64,000 nucleotides of DNA from Symsagittifera roscoffensis (Eukaryota; Xenacoelomorpha; Acoela; Convolutidae), in the NCBI RefSeq assembly GCF_963678635.1, contig NC_087071.1:3673624-3737623 (forward strand), in the 5' to 3' direction. The notes under the pieces were generated by a model. It was not told the DNA's origin, searched no databases, and saw only the letters and a program-made list of their open reading frames with translations. A program made the position numbers and the translations under genes. This document shows, one piece after another, positions 1 to 11,855 of the stretch; positions within the stretch are counted from its first letter, which is position 1, and every line of letters begins with the position of its first letter.

Positions 1-126
1 GGCAAAATTTTGAAAAAACCAAAAAGGCGTTTTTAAGCACTTTTTGAAAAAAAATTGCGTTTTTTCGGCGCGCGATCTCCCCTCAAAATGAGTATATATT
101 GGCGCCAAAGGCGCAATTAGAAAAAA

Positions 127-235
127 TTTAGGGTCGGTTGGCCAAAAATGGATTTCTTAAAAAGTACCAAAGGGGGACCCTTTAGGCCGGCAGGGGGTCG
201 ACTCCCTGAAAGAAGGATGTCCGCCCCCACCCCTT
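127..235 (+). repeat. Dispersed GC-richer repeat module
   Basis: A block with a GGTCGGT...GGCCAAAAA start, a GGGGGACCC core and a run of C-rich sequence. It recurs inverted at about 11731-11831 (part of the arm) and again, diverged, at 51133-51240 in the first intron of the aminopeptidase gene. It therefore belongs to a dispersed family and not only to the large inverted repeat. Confidence 0.55.
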
Positions 236-367
236 TAAATCCGCCCCTGCTAGTACCTGTTTGTTTATGAGATCAATTTCATTGCGTCTATTATTGGTAA
301 CTTATTTTGTGCATATGATTGAGATGAATTTGTCGGGCATAATCTTAACGTTTTTGGATCTTTTTAG

Positions 368-1330
368 AGACATCATTTCCATTCAACAAATTCAACATTT
401 CTTATACAACAAATGGACGTTTGTCCATACTCGAAAATCGAAATCACCGAATTCATGCAGTTTTGGATTTACGACAAAAAACTTCCAATTCTGAAAGTCT
501 CTTTCAACAATTCAACGAAAAATGAAGCCCTTTTTTCATACACATATTTATGTTCTATCAAGGATCTGGCATACAAAAATTGTTCGCAAAAAGCAGAATA
601 CAACCCCCAATTTGCAATTATAATACGAAATGCCAAGAACGAAATATTGCAAATTTTTGATATTATGAAAGAAAACACCACAAAATTAGAAATCAGTTTC
701 GATATGAAAGATAACTTGCCGTATTTTGTCAAGGTGTACGACGAAGCAAAGTTTGTAGTTCAATACGAGAATGAAAATTACGATGAGTTTCTAAATTGGT
801 TTCGAGATGTTTCAACTCAAAATGGTACGAAATTACCGCCATATTTCACGACATTTGTCCTTGATATGTACCAACTTGCATTGCGAAACGTTATTAACTT
901 GGAATGGTTATTCGAAGTACTCCAAAAGCAGAAACAGTTTTCTAAAGCTGGAATTTTGGACTTGGATGAGCTAAGCGACTTGGAAAGTTGTCTAGAAGCA
1001 AAATTGTTTTCCAAATCGAAAAACAACGAGAAAAAATTACTCGATTTTTGCAATTTTTGGAGCAATAAAACTTGTTCCAAAAATATGACAGAAGAACAAA
1101 ATGTTACGGACGAAATGAATAGTTGGTATGGGTTATTTGGCGAAGATTTTAAACAAGTTTTGCTGCGGAAAGCAGAAGTATCGGAAGCTACTGGCAAACC
1201 AGACCCAAATAAAACTAAGAACGGAGACGATACAGCTGAAAAAAGTTTCGCTCAGAAAATTTTCGGGACTGAAAAGCCAATGATTTCATGCTGGATAGGT
1301 ATTGTTTCAGTTATGAAATTGTCACTCTGA
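368..1330 (+). CDS. Duplicate of the M1 aminopeptidase terminal exon (left arm)
   Basis: An open frame of 321 codons including the stop, preceded by the same TTTTTAG acceptor as the copy at 10639-11601. The protein matches the C-terminal helical (ERAP1-like) region of M1 aminopeptidases, beginning with EFMQFWIYDKKLPILKVSF. It differs from the other copy at roughly 25 of 305 compared residues, with no stop or frameshift. No other aminopeptidase exon is visible on this strand before the window edge, so it is either the end of a second, oppositely oriented gene starting outside the window, or an orphan exon, or the other allele placed here by a scaffolding error. Frame conservation suggests it was under selection until recently. 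Confidence 0.7.
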   Translation, partial: RHHFHSTNSTFLIQQMDVCPYSKIEITEFMQFWIYDKKLPILKVSFNNSTKNEALFSYTYLCSIKDLAYKNCSQKAEYNPQFAIIIRNAKNEILQIFDIMKENTTKLEISFDMKDNLPYFVKVYDEAKFVVQYENENYDEFLNWFRDVSTQNGTKLPPYFTTFVLDMYQLALRNVINLEWLFEVLQKQKQFSKAGILDLDELSDLESCLEAKLFSKSKNNEKKLLDFCNFWSNKTCSKNMTEEQNVTDEMNSWYGLFGEDFKQVLLRKAEVSEATGKPDPNKTKNGDDTAEKSFAQKIFGTEKPMISCWIGIVSVMKLSL

Positions 1331-3410
1331 ACTTTAATAAAAACCACGAATTGATAGTTTCTGTGATTAATTGGAAAAATATATCATAATAAATTGATTT
1401 GTAATTTATCTTAATAACTATCGCGGCATCAATTCCAAACTAAACAGCTCAATTTCCAATACGAATGAGATGAAATTTAATTCAAATTTGAAAGATTTAT
1501 GGTTTTGTTTAGAGGACAAACGAAAAATATCTTTCAAAGTTACGATAGCTATTTTTGTTCCGACTTTCGATACGAAAGTGACGGAATATTTGTGCTCGGG
1601 GTGGGTTTTTTTTTCTTCCGACAAAATTCGACTTTTTAACTAGCCATTTTTGACGGAATTTTTTATTATCATTCAAAAGGTATTGTTGTTTTGAGCTGAA
1701 ATTTGAAAAGATATTTCACCTGTGATTATTTTTTGTAAAATTATGAGGGTTTTAAGATTGCCATTTTGACCAATTTGGGACAATTAACGCGCGATATATT
1801 TTGCTCTATTAACGCGTAAGCGGAGAGTTAATCCGTCTTAGAATTGTTTCAAATTGGTTGAAAGAAGCTTATTTGCCATAACTGATTTGTTACAAGGAGG
1901 GAAATCTATTCTTTTGTACTTTATATGAGGTGGGGGTATAATTTTCATAAAAAATTTCAAAAATAAGAAAAACAATTTTTTTTGTTATTACTGCTCCATA
2001 AACCTTAAAAGGCAGTCAGAACGTTCAGGGCTTCGCCCTGATACGAGCAGTTTTTTTTCATTTTCAAATCGATGATGTTTCTTATTCCAATATGACGCAC
2101 CAGTAGCAATAATGATAACTTCCCAAAATGCTTGAAATCTCGAATGGCCCAAGTTTTGAGTGTTCACTCAATTTCAAGCACTTTACTCTAACCAGAGTTT
2201 CCCTTTTTGATATTTACAAAAACATGTGAACAAGTTTTGGAATTAAAAGCTCAAAACTATTGTTGAGTGAAAATTTGCATAAACTGATCTAGTTAGTAAA
2301 AAAGTAACCAGATTTATGCTTTGCTACGACCTACTACAACTGTTTTTGGCTCTTTTCCAGTATCCCCTTTAATTTTTTCGGAAATTTATAATTTGAAAAC
2401 TAATCTAAATGACTTTTCATGTTATAAAATTCATAAAAATGTGTCAGCGCGAACAAGTGAACAAATATTCACTATATTTTTTACATGTAAAAAGTAGTGT
2501 GAACAATTTTTGAACAGCTTTATTTTTTAAAGTTTTAAGAAAGGGGTTGGGAAACTAGAAAAGAACCCTGTTTTCAAGATAAAACAAAAATTGACAATTG
2601 AATTGAAAAGTATACTACTTTTCGCAACTTTGTTCACAAACTGCCAATTATTCTTTCACTGAAATTCGGGAACGCCATTTGAGATTCCTTGCCAAGTTTT
2701 CCCAACCTTTTTTTCAGTGCCATTTAAGATTGTTTATTTTTTATACCGTTTCGGAAATTTTCAATTGAGAGGTATCCGTAATAAACAAAAGTGACGAGCT
2801 AATAAAATTTTGATGTTTTGAAAACTTAACCATTAAGAGCCTGTATAGTATGAGGTTAACGTTTGCTTTTCATGATAGATTTTTGATTTATTCTAAAATA
2901 AGAGTAAATATGTGTAATGTATTTGGTACTTGTTTAATTCTCTAGATAACGAAGCTGTTATCTTTTTGTGGTATCTGAACCTTTTAAATGATGAGACTGG
3001 TCTAGAAGTTCGAGTGGAGGCAGCGGCATTCTTTCCTTTTTTTCCATCTTTAACTATTTTATTTTCTTATTTGTTAATAGACAATTTTTTGGTGAACAGA
3101 TGTTATGGCAATTTTGTCATCTGAATGTAATCTGAAACAAAAAAGAGGTCTGTACTTTAAGATAACTACCCTTTCAGTTTATTATGCAGAATTAAAATGT
3201 TTTTGTGGAAAACCTTAAAACCTCAGAAGCGTTATGGAGTTGTAAGCGAAAGACCCTGGCTTTAGAAAAACTTTCATCTGTGACTAAGCCAATATAATTT
3301 GTTGCTCAGAAGTATCAAGTAAAGTGAGGGCAATAGTCTAACTGCAGTGAGGGATCACATTATTGAAGGGCTAATTTGGCTATCTTTTTAATAATCTGTA
3401 TGCATCCAGT
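1331..3410. other. Non-coding stretch of the left arm
   Basis: No recognisable gene. It contains a short perfect hairpin, CAGGGC-TTC-GCCCTG, near 2027-2041, kept in the right arm near 9940. The frame at 2930-3124 has a counterpart at 8844-9059 only because the arms are homologous, and it resembles no family I know. Confidence 0.5.
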
Positions 3411-4295
3411 TTCAAGCGTTAATAATCAATTATAATATGATTTTAGTATCAGTCTAACAAAAATTAAGAAAAACTAATATTATTTAAAAAACGATTACAG
3501 TCTTTCTTTTTACGATCAAATATAATCAATTATAATAAACTAAAATCAATTAAAATCGATTTTTTATCCGAATTTTCTAATTCATTTGTTTCGCCGAAAG
3601 AAACCATTATGATAATTGATTATAATCACTTTTGTTTGCCTATTTGGTCTTCGACCTGGCACATGAATTGCTTATAATTTCTGCTTTTCGTAGACGTAGT
3701 TAAAGTAATAAGTGGAAAATTTTTTTTTGACAGATTTCGAATCAGTTTAATTTTTTAACATATTTATTTTTTCACTTCGTTTTAATTACAGTTGTTTTAG
3801 GATGTCATTTTAAGTTTTTATGACGACCAAAATAGCAGCACACTGCTTTAGTTTCATGATTTACAAAGTCGGTTTAAATTTCACCTACCGCGGGATTCTT
3901 AGGTGGCTAATACGAAGGGATTTCTATAAAATTTTTGTGAAGTGGTAATACTTTTTGTTCAGTAGCAATACTTTTTGTTCAGATGATTCAAAAAGTGACA
4001 AAAATCACACTTTTAGACTTTATTGTCAGAAAAAAATTATAATTTATTATAATATATTATAATAGAATGTAAGACATTACGAGAGATTTAAAGATAGATT
4101 ATAAAAGATTATAAAAGATAGTAAAGAATTTTTGAAAAAGTTATAGCCAATTATAATTGATTATACGTTATTATAGTGTAACAAAAAAATTTGTCTTTTT
4201 AATGAATTATAAATTGCTAAAACATCTAAATTTGGCGATTATAAATAATTATAATTTCGATAAAAGTAAAATTATAATTGTAATATAATCGATTG
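3411..4295 (+). repeat. AT-rich TTATAATC repeat element, left copy
   Basis: A block dense in TTATAATC, ATAATTGATTATAAT and similar self-complementary words, concentrated at its two ends. It begins with TGCATCCAGTTTCAAGCG. The reverse-complemented copy is at 7673-8557 and a diverged, shorter copy is at 50471-51115. Three copies with the same order of landmarks indicate a dispersed, non-autonomous (MITE-like) element. No transposase frame is visible. Confidence 0.6.
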
Positions 4296-4788
4296 TTTTC
4301 TCATTTTACTGAGTGCGGGTATTGTTTACCTTCTGCTAGCAAATTTTGTACATTGAAAAACTGAAAAAAACCTGCGTGCCTTCACAAAATTAAGCACACA
4401 ATTTAATTGCAATCTTGCAACGACCACAATTGGACAAAAAAGTTGCAAAAAGGCAAACCCTTTTTTGTTTCGATCAATGAAGTGGCGGGGAGCTTTGTCG
4501 TTGGATGTGTTCAGCTGTTTACATCCATAATCAGTTGTCATAAAAAGTCATTGGAATGAGTTGACTATCTTATCATTTCAAATCCTTTTCAGCAACAAAT
4601 CAATCGACGTTTAAAACAAAACGTAAGTTTTTTTCGATGTTCCACTCGTCGCATTCTTAGCAATGAAAAATTTTTTCACAACTGATAAAAAGAATTTTTT
4701 TAAACTTAAGGAAAAACGGATTTTTTAAAATTTAAATCCTACTTTTAGAAGAAAATGGTCAGTTATGACTATTTTTCGAGTTTTTTTC
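4296..4788. other. Non-coding left-arm sequence
   Basis: It matches 7180-7670 of the right arm in inverted orientation. The short open frames at 4326-4541 (minus) and 7427-7615 (plus) are the two copies of one sequence. I recognise no protein in it. Confidence 0.4.
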
Positions 4789-5363
4789 TTAAGCCAAAAT
4801 TCAACAAAAATTTTCTAACTAACATGGTCAGACATTTGCTTTATCCGTTTGCTCTTGTTTTAACTTATATTTATATATTTTTTAAATTCAGTCAATTATC
4901 TATTTGGTTCATTTTTTCAACATTTTTGTTTCATTTAGGTCCACGTTTTACAATACTAGCAGAGTTTGCACATAGCTAGCCAATTTCTCTTCATTGTAGA
5001 ACATCCATAAATATTTCTCTAGGGTAAGAAATCATGGTCTGAGCCAAGACTCCTCAGATATTTAACTTATATTTCATTTAAAAAGTTAGTGTTTTTCAAA
5101 GCTAAATATGAAACTAATTAATCCGATCGGTTGCAAGGTTATATTTCAGAAGCTCACTGAAAGGCGCTGAGCTTCAACTTACTGTTCTTTTTCGACCTTT
5201 TTGAAACAGACCATATTTTTTTGTATAAGCAGATGGTATTCAGACTTTATGCAGATGAAAAATGTTTTAGATATAGTTCTTACTGAAAACTTCATTGCTT
5301 CATATCAAAATTCATTTTTCGTTCAAATGTACGACGATTAAGTCTATAAGAATCTCATTATAA
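4789..5363. other. About 575-bp presence/absence segment between arms
   Basis: In the left arm the sequence CGAGTTTTTTTC is followed by about 575 bases before GGACGGTCTATATTTGG resumes. In the right arm the two parts are directly joined (near 7180-7190). It is an insertion in one arm or a deletion in the other. I see no clear target duplication or terminal repeat, so the direction is open. Confidence 0.7.
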
Positions 5364-5456
5364 GGACGGTCTATATTTGGTGTGTTTTATTTTCCCCCAT
5401 TTCTAAATAAGAGTAAAAACGCATGAAAAGTTTTAAACACCTCTGCGACATCAAAC

Positions 5457-5656
5457 NNNNNNNNNNNNNNNNNNNNNNNNNNNNNNNNNNNNNNNNNNNN
5501 NNNNNNNNNNNNNNNNNNNNNNNNNNNNNNNNNNNNNNNNNNNNNNNNNNNNNNNNNNNNNNNNNNNNNNNNNNNNNNNNNNNNNNNNNNNNNNNNNNNN
5601 NNNNNNNNNNNNNNNNNNNNNNNNNNNNNNNNNNNNNNNNNNNNNNNNNNNNNNNN
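5457..5656. other. Assembly gap (200 N)
   Basis: Exactly 200 undetermined bases, a conventional placeholder length for a gap of unknown size. It lies at the inner end of the left repeat arm. Confidence 0.99.
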
Positions 5657-7087
5657 AAAATAACAAAAAATTACAGATGTTTCATACTGATTTTGAGAGA
5701 AAATTTTCAATTTTTTTGCTGTTAGAATCAAAGTTAACAAGTATAATCAATAAAAAAGAGCAAAAAAATTGTTTTTAACGAGCTAATTCGATTTTGTAAA
5801 AGCTTTTTTAAGAGGACATTGATCTGTTTTAGTAAATTTTACGGTCTGTCTGCATTATAGGCGCCATTAAAACTACAAATGGCCATATAATTTATTCACA
5901 GCGAATTTTTCACTTAAGCAAAAAACTTCGAAAAGCAAATTGAGAGAGTAAAGCTTGTGTAATACTTTAATATTCAATATTCAAGTTCAATTTTCTTTTA
6001 TGAAGATTGTTTTTTCAAATTTTGAACGAACAAATTTTGAACAAATTGATGCATTAAACACTGTTTGAGTTTATGGCAATCATCCTTTTGAAGAAAGGAT
6101 TTTTTGCTTTTTTTTTTCTGTTTTTGCTTGTAATAGAAATTAAACGGAATTTATAACAGAGCTGGTTATTATGACCAAACGCAAGCAAAAATCGTCACGG
6201 AGTAGTATTCAAAAGGCATCATAAACGTTTTTTTGATTGAAAAGCTTAAATGAATAATATCCATGTAATTTATCAAGCTAAAAACAAAAGCAGGATTTTT
6301 TTGACAGTTTTTCAACTTCCATTGGGTTGTTTTCTGATAAAATATTTAAATCTAACTAAAAATTTGCTCTGCTACCAAACGAAACAACTTTAAGATAAAA
6401 AAATAATTAATACCTTATACCTTCTTAAAAGATATTGTTTTACTTCTTCAAAAGAAGTGTTTGAATTTTCTGATGGCTGGTTAGCAAAGTGCTTTAGTGA
6501 TACCCTGAATATATTTCTTCTATGGGTCAACATGACACTCAACAAAACTTGTACAAATTTAATTTGATGATAAAAAGTTAATCCTCACTTGAAGTTCGTT
6601 TTGTTTTGCATAATATTGATTGGATGACTATTATTTGACTAATCTTAAAGCAAAAAGATGATCACGTTTTCGATAATGGCTGCCAATAAAGGTTTTTTTC
6701 TTAAACTGCCCATAATATTCTTAAAGCATCAATGATCGGGTTACATTTGTGCAAGTATGACTTTAAAATATATTTGATTTCAAACAATCACCCGCGGAAG
6801 TTTTCCGTCTTTAATCACCCGCGGGCGTTTTTTCATCTTGAAAAAGTTGAAAATTTGGGCCTTTTAAGTAAAAAGAGCCGACGGCGTTACAAAAAATCCA
6901 AAGGCGATTTAGAATGAGACAGCTGGCAGCTTCGCAAGGAAAGCGCAGAAAATTAAAATTAATTTTGATTGAAAATCGTAAACTGAAAAGTTAAGATACC
7001 TTTTTTTTCTGAAACAAAAATTAATTGGAAACAAATTTAGCAAAACCAAGTTTCATCAGTGCAAATTTCTTTAAATAACTTTCACAG
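5657..7087. other. Spacer between the inverted-repeat arms
   Basis: About 1.4 kb of AT-rich sequence present once. I see no gene or known element. If the left contig were complete, this stretch should have an inverted partner inside or beyond the gap. Confidence 0.5.
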
Positions 7088-7672
7088 TTTGATGTCGCAG
7101 AGGTGTTTAAAACTTTTCATGCGTTTTTACTCTTATTTAGAAATGGGGGAAAATAAAACACACCAAATATAGACCGTCCGAAAAAAACTCGAAAAATAGT
7201 CATAACTGACCATTTTCTTCTAAAAGTAGGATTTAAATTTTAAAAAATCCGTTTTTCCTTAAGTTTCAAAAAATTCTTTTTATCAGTTGTGAAAAATTTG
7301 TTCATTGCTAAGAATGCGACGAGTGGAACATCGAAAAAAACTTACGTTTTGTTTTAAACGTCGATTGATTTGTTGCTGAAAAGGATTTGAAATGATAAGA
7401 TACTCAACTCATTCCAATGACTTTTCATGACAACTGATTATGGATGTAAACAGCTGAACACATCCAACGACAAAGTTCCCCGCCACTTCATTGATCGAAA
7501 CAAAAAAGGGTTTGCCTTTTTGCAACTTTTTTGTCCAATTGTGGTCGTTGCAAGATTGCAATTAAATTGTGTGCTTAATTTTGTGAAAGCACGCAGATTT
7601 TTTTCAGTTTTTTAATGTACAAAATTTGCTAGCAGAAGGTAAACAATACCCGCACTCAGTAAAATGAGAAAA

Positions 7673-8557
7673 CATTCGATTATATTACAATTATAATTTT
7701 ACTTTTATCAAAATTATAATTATTTATAATCGCCAAATTTAGATGTTTAAGCGATTTATAATCCATTAAAAAGACAATTTTTTTTTGTTACACTATAATA
7801 TTGTATAATCGATTATAATTGGCTACAACTTTTTCAAAAATTCTTTACTATCTTTTATAATCTTTTATAATCTATCTTTAAATCTCTCGTAATGTCTTAC
7901 ATTCTACTATATTATATTATAATAAATTATAATTTTTTTCTGACAATAAAGCCTAAAAGTGTGACTTCTTGTCACTTTTTGGTTCATCTGAACAAAAAGT
8001 TTTGCTACTGAACAAAAAGTATTACCACTTCACAAAAATTTTATAGAAATCCCTTCGTATTAGTTGAAAGAATCCCGCGGTAGGTGAAATTTAAATCGAA
8101 TTTGTAAATCATAAAACTTAAGCAGTGTGCTGATATTTTGGTCGTCATAAAAACTTAAAATGACATCCTAAAACAACTATAATTAAAACGACGTGAAAAA
8201 AAACATTTTAAAAAATTGAACTGATTCGAAATCTGTTTAAAAAAATTTTTCCACTTATTACTTTAACTACGTCTACGAAAAGCAGAAATTATAAGCAATC
8301 CATGTGCCAGGTCGAAGTCCAAATGGGCAAACAAAAGTGATTATAATCAATTGTCATAATGGTTTCTTTAGGCGAAACAAATGAATTAGAAAATTCGGAT
8401 AAAAAAATCGATTTTAATTGATTTCAGTTTATTATAATTGATTATATTTGATCGTAAAAAGAAAGACTGTAATCGTTTTTTTAAATAATATTAGTTTTTC
8501 TTAATTTTTGTTAGACTGATACTAAAATCATATTATAATTGATTATTAACGCTTGAT
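7673..8557 (-). repeat. AT-rich TTATAATC repeat element, right-arm copy
   Basis: Inverted partner of 3411-4295, with the same TTATAATC-rich ends and the same internal landmarks. These include a stretch ending in CCCGCGGTAGGTGAAAT, which is also recognisable, diverged, near 50690-50705. Confidence 0.6.
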
Positions 8558-10638
8558 ACTGGATGCATACAGCTTATTAAAAAGATAGCCAAATTAGCCC
8601 TTCAATAATGTGATCCCTCACTGCAGTTAGACTATTGCCCTCACTTTACTCGATACTCCTGAGCAACAAATTATATTGGCTTAGTAACAGATGAAAGTTT
8701 TTCTAAAGCCAGGGTCTTTCGCTTACAACTCCATAACGCTTCTGAGGTTTTAAGGTTTTCCACAAAAACATTTTAATTCTGCATAATAAACTGAAAGGGT
8801 AGTTATCTTAAAGTACAGACCTCTTTTTTGTTTCAGATTACATTCAGATGACAAAATTGCCATAACATCTGTTCACCAAACAATTGTCTATTAACAAATA
8901 AGAAAATAAAATAGTTAAAGATGGAAAAAAAGGAAAGAATGCCGCTCCCTCCACTCGAATTTCTAGACCAGCCTCATCATTTAAAAGGTTCAGATACCAC
9001 AAAAAGATAACAGCTTCGTTATCTAGAGAATTAAAACAAGTATCAAAGACATTACACATATTTACTCTTATTTTAGATTAAATCAAAAATCTATCCTGAA
9101 AAGCAAACGTTAAACTCATACTATACAGGCTCTTAATGGTTAAGTTTTCAAAACATCAATGTTCGAAAGTTTTATTAGCTCGTCAGTTTTGTTTATTACG
9201 GATACCTCTCAATTGAAATCTTCCGAAACGGTATAAGAAATAAACAATCTTGAATGGCACTGAAAAAAAGGTTGGGAAAACTTGGCAAGGAATCTCAAAT
9301 GGCGTTCCCGAATTTCAGTGAAAGAATAATTGGCAGTTTGTGAACAAAGTTGCAAAAAGTAGTATACTTTTCAATTCAATTGTCAATTTTTGTTTTATCT
9401 TGAAAACAGGGTTCTTTTCTAGTTTCCCAACCCCCTCTTAAAACTTTAAAAAAATAAAGCTGTTCAAAAATTGTTCACACTACGTTTTGCATGTAAAAAA
9501 AATTGTGAATATTTGTTCACTTGTTCGCGCTGACACATTTTTATGAATTTTATAACATGAAAAGTCATTTAGATTAGTTTTCAAATTATAATTTCCGAAA
9601 AAGTTAAATGGGGTACTGGAAAGGAGCCAAAAACAGTTGTAGTAGGTCGTAGCAAAGCATAAATCTGGTTAATTTTTTACTAACTAGATCACTTTATGCA
9701 AATTTTCACTCAACAATAGTTTTGAGCTTTTAATTCCAAAACTTGTTCACATGTTTTTGTACATATCAAAAAGGGAAACTCTGGTTAGAATAAAGTGCTT
9801 GAAATTGAGTGAACACTCAAAACTTGGGCCATTCGAGATTTCAAGCATTTTGGGAAGTTATCATTATTGCTACTGGTGCGTCATATTGGAATAAGAAACA
9901 TCATCGATTTGAAAATGAAAAAAGATTGCTCGTATCAGGGCGAAGCCCTGAATGTTCCCACTGCCTTTTAAGGTTTATGGAGCAGTAATAACATTTGGAA
10001 AATAAAAAAAAATTTCTTATTTTTGAAAATTTTTATGAAAATCATACCCCCACACGCCATATAAAGTACAAAAGAATAGATTTCCCTCCTTGTAACAAAT
10101 CAGTTATGGCAAATAAGCTTCTTTCAACCAATTTGGAACAATTCTAAGACAGATTAACTCTCCGCTTACGCGTTAATAGAGCAAAATATATCGCGCGTTA
10201 ATTGTCCCAAATTGGTCAAAATGGCAATCTTTAAACCCTCAAAATAATCACAGGTGAAATATCTTTTCAAATTTCAGCTCAGAACAACAATAATTTTTGA
10301 ATGATTTTTAAAAATTCCGTCAAAAATGGCTAGTTAAAAAGTCGAATTTTGTCTGAAGAAAAAAAAACCCACCCCGAGCACAAAAATTCCGTCACTTTCG
10401 TATCGAAAGTCGGAACAAAAATAGCTATCGTAACTTTGAAAGATATTTTTCGTTTGTCTCTAAATAAAACCATAAACTTTTCAAATTTGAATTGAATTTC
10501 ATCTCATTCGTATTGGAAATTGAGCTGTTTTGTTGGTAATTGATGCGCGATAGTTATTAAGATAAATTACAAATCAATTTATTTCGATTTTTTTTCCAAT
10601 TAATTACAGAAACTATCAATTCGTAGTTTTATCAAGGT

Positions 10639-11601
10639 TCAAAATGACAATTTTATAGCTGAAACAATACCTATGCAGCATGAAATCATTGGCTTTTCAG
10701 TTCCGAAACTTTTCTGAGCGAAACTTTTTTCTGCAGTATCGTCTCCGTTCTTAGTTTTATTTTGATCTGGTTTGCCAGTAGGTTCCGATATTTCTGCTTT
10801 CCGCAGCAAAATTTGTTTAAAATCTTCGCCAAATAACCCATACCAACTATTCATTTTATCCGTAACATTTTGTTCATCTGTCATTTTTTTGGAACAAGTT
10901 TTATTGCTCCATGAATCGCAAAAATCGAGTAATTTTTTCTCGTTGTTTTTCAATTTGGAAAACAATTTCGCTTCTAGACAACTTTCCAAGTCGCTTAGCT
11001 CATCCAAGTCCAAAAGTCCAGCTTTAGAAAACTGTTCCTGCTTTTGGAGTACTTCGAACAACCATTCCAAGTTGATAACGTTTCGCAATGCAAGTTGGTA
11101 CATATCAAGGACAAATGTCGTGAAATATGGCGGTAATTTCGTACCATTTTGAGTTGAAACATCTCGAAACCAATTTAGAAACTCGGCGTAATTTTCATTC
11201 TCGTATTGAACTACAAATTTTGCTTCGTCGTACACATTGACAAAATACGGCAAGTTATCTTTCAAATCGAAACTTATTTCTAATTTTGTGTTGTTTTCTT
11301 TCATAATATCAAAAATTTGCAATATTTCGTTCTTCGGATTTCGTATTATAATTGCAAATTGGGGGTTGTATTCTGCTTTTTGAGAACAATTTTCGTATGC
11401 CAGATCCCTGATAGAACATAAATATGTGTATGAAAAAAGGGCTTCATTTTTCGTTGAATTGTTGAAAGAGACTTTCAGAATTGGAAGTTTTTTGTCGTAA
11501 ATCCAAAACTGCATGAATTCGGTGACTTCGACTTTCGTGTATGGGCAAACGTCCAATTGTTGTATAAGAAATGTTGAATTTGTTGAATGGAAATGATGCC
11601 T
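10639..11601 (-). CDS. M1 aminopeptidase, exon 6 (C-terminal domain and stop)
   Basis: Terminal exon, 963 nt, 320 residues plus stop. The acceptor is CTTTTTAG just above 11601, and the phase is 0, matching the donor TAT|GTAAAA of exon 5. The protein reads into the ERAP1-like C-terminal domain of M1 peptidases: VTEFMQFWIYDKKLPILKV corresponds to the family's W...GyPvv.v strand, and a helical region with DMYQLALRN follows. In other members this domain closes over the active site. The last residues (MISCCIGIVSAIKLSF) are hydrophobic, which would fit a GPI-anchor signal, but I cannot confirm that. A near-identical second copy lies at 368-1330. Confidence 0.85.
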   Translation of the reverse strand, partial: RHHFHSTNSTFLIQQLDVCPYTKVEVTEFMQFWIYDKKLPILKVSFNNSTKNEALFSYTYLCSIRDLAYENCSQKAEYNPQFAIIIRNPKNEILQIFDIMKENNTKLEISFDLKDNLPYFVNVYDEAKFVVQYENENYAEFLNWFRDVSTQNGTKLPPYFTTFVLDMYQLALRNVINLEWLFEVLQKQEQFSKAGLLDLDELSDLESCLEAKLFSKLKNNEKKLLDFCDSWSNKTCSKKMTDEQNVTDKMNSWYGLFGEDFKQILLRKAEISEPTGKPDQNKTKNGDDTAEKSFAQKSFGTEKPMISCCIGIVSAIKLSF

Positions 11602-11855
11602 CTAAAAAGATCCAAAAACGTTAAGATTGTTCCCGAAAAAATCATCTCAATCATATGCACAAAATAAGTTACCAATAACAGACGCAATAAATTGATCTCA
11701 TAAACAAACAGGCGGAGTTAGGGAGGAGGGTGGGGGCGGACATCATTTAGGGATTTGACGCCCTGCCGGCCTACAGGGTCCCCCTTTGGTACTTTTTAAG
11801 AAAAAGAATTTTCGCCGACCGACCCTAAAATTTTTCTAAAGGCGCCTTTGAAAAT

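Larger units (their letters stand above)
110..5456 (+). repeat. Left arm of a large inverted repeat
   Basis: This stretch reads as the reverse complement of 7088-11855 with scattered substitutions and small indels. Matching landmarks are the terminal aminopeptidase exon (368-1330 against 11601-10639), an AT-rich repeat (3411-4295 against 8557-7673) and the last bases before the gap (about 5425-5456 against 7088-7120). For most of its length paired positions add up to about 11968. The sum changes to about 12544 near the gap because the left arm carries about 575 extra bases at 4789-5363. The arm stops exactly at the run of N, as expected at a contig end. Outward, the match fades near position 110. 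Confidence 0.88.
7088..11855 (-). repeat. Right arm of the large inverted repeat
   Basis: Reverse-complement partner of 110-5456. It contains the functional-looking terminal exon of the aminopeptidase gene (10639-11601), the AT-rich repeat at 7673-8557 and the C-rich module near 11731-11831. The homology ends near 11855, before aminopeptidase exon 5 (12668-12766). Apart from the exon, 7088-10638 contains no gene that I can recognise. Confidence 0.88.

Noticed and set aside
5387-5740. Open frames crossing the N gap
   Set aside because: They consist mainly of undetermined bases and carry no information.
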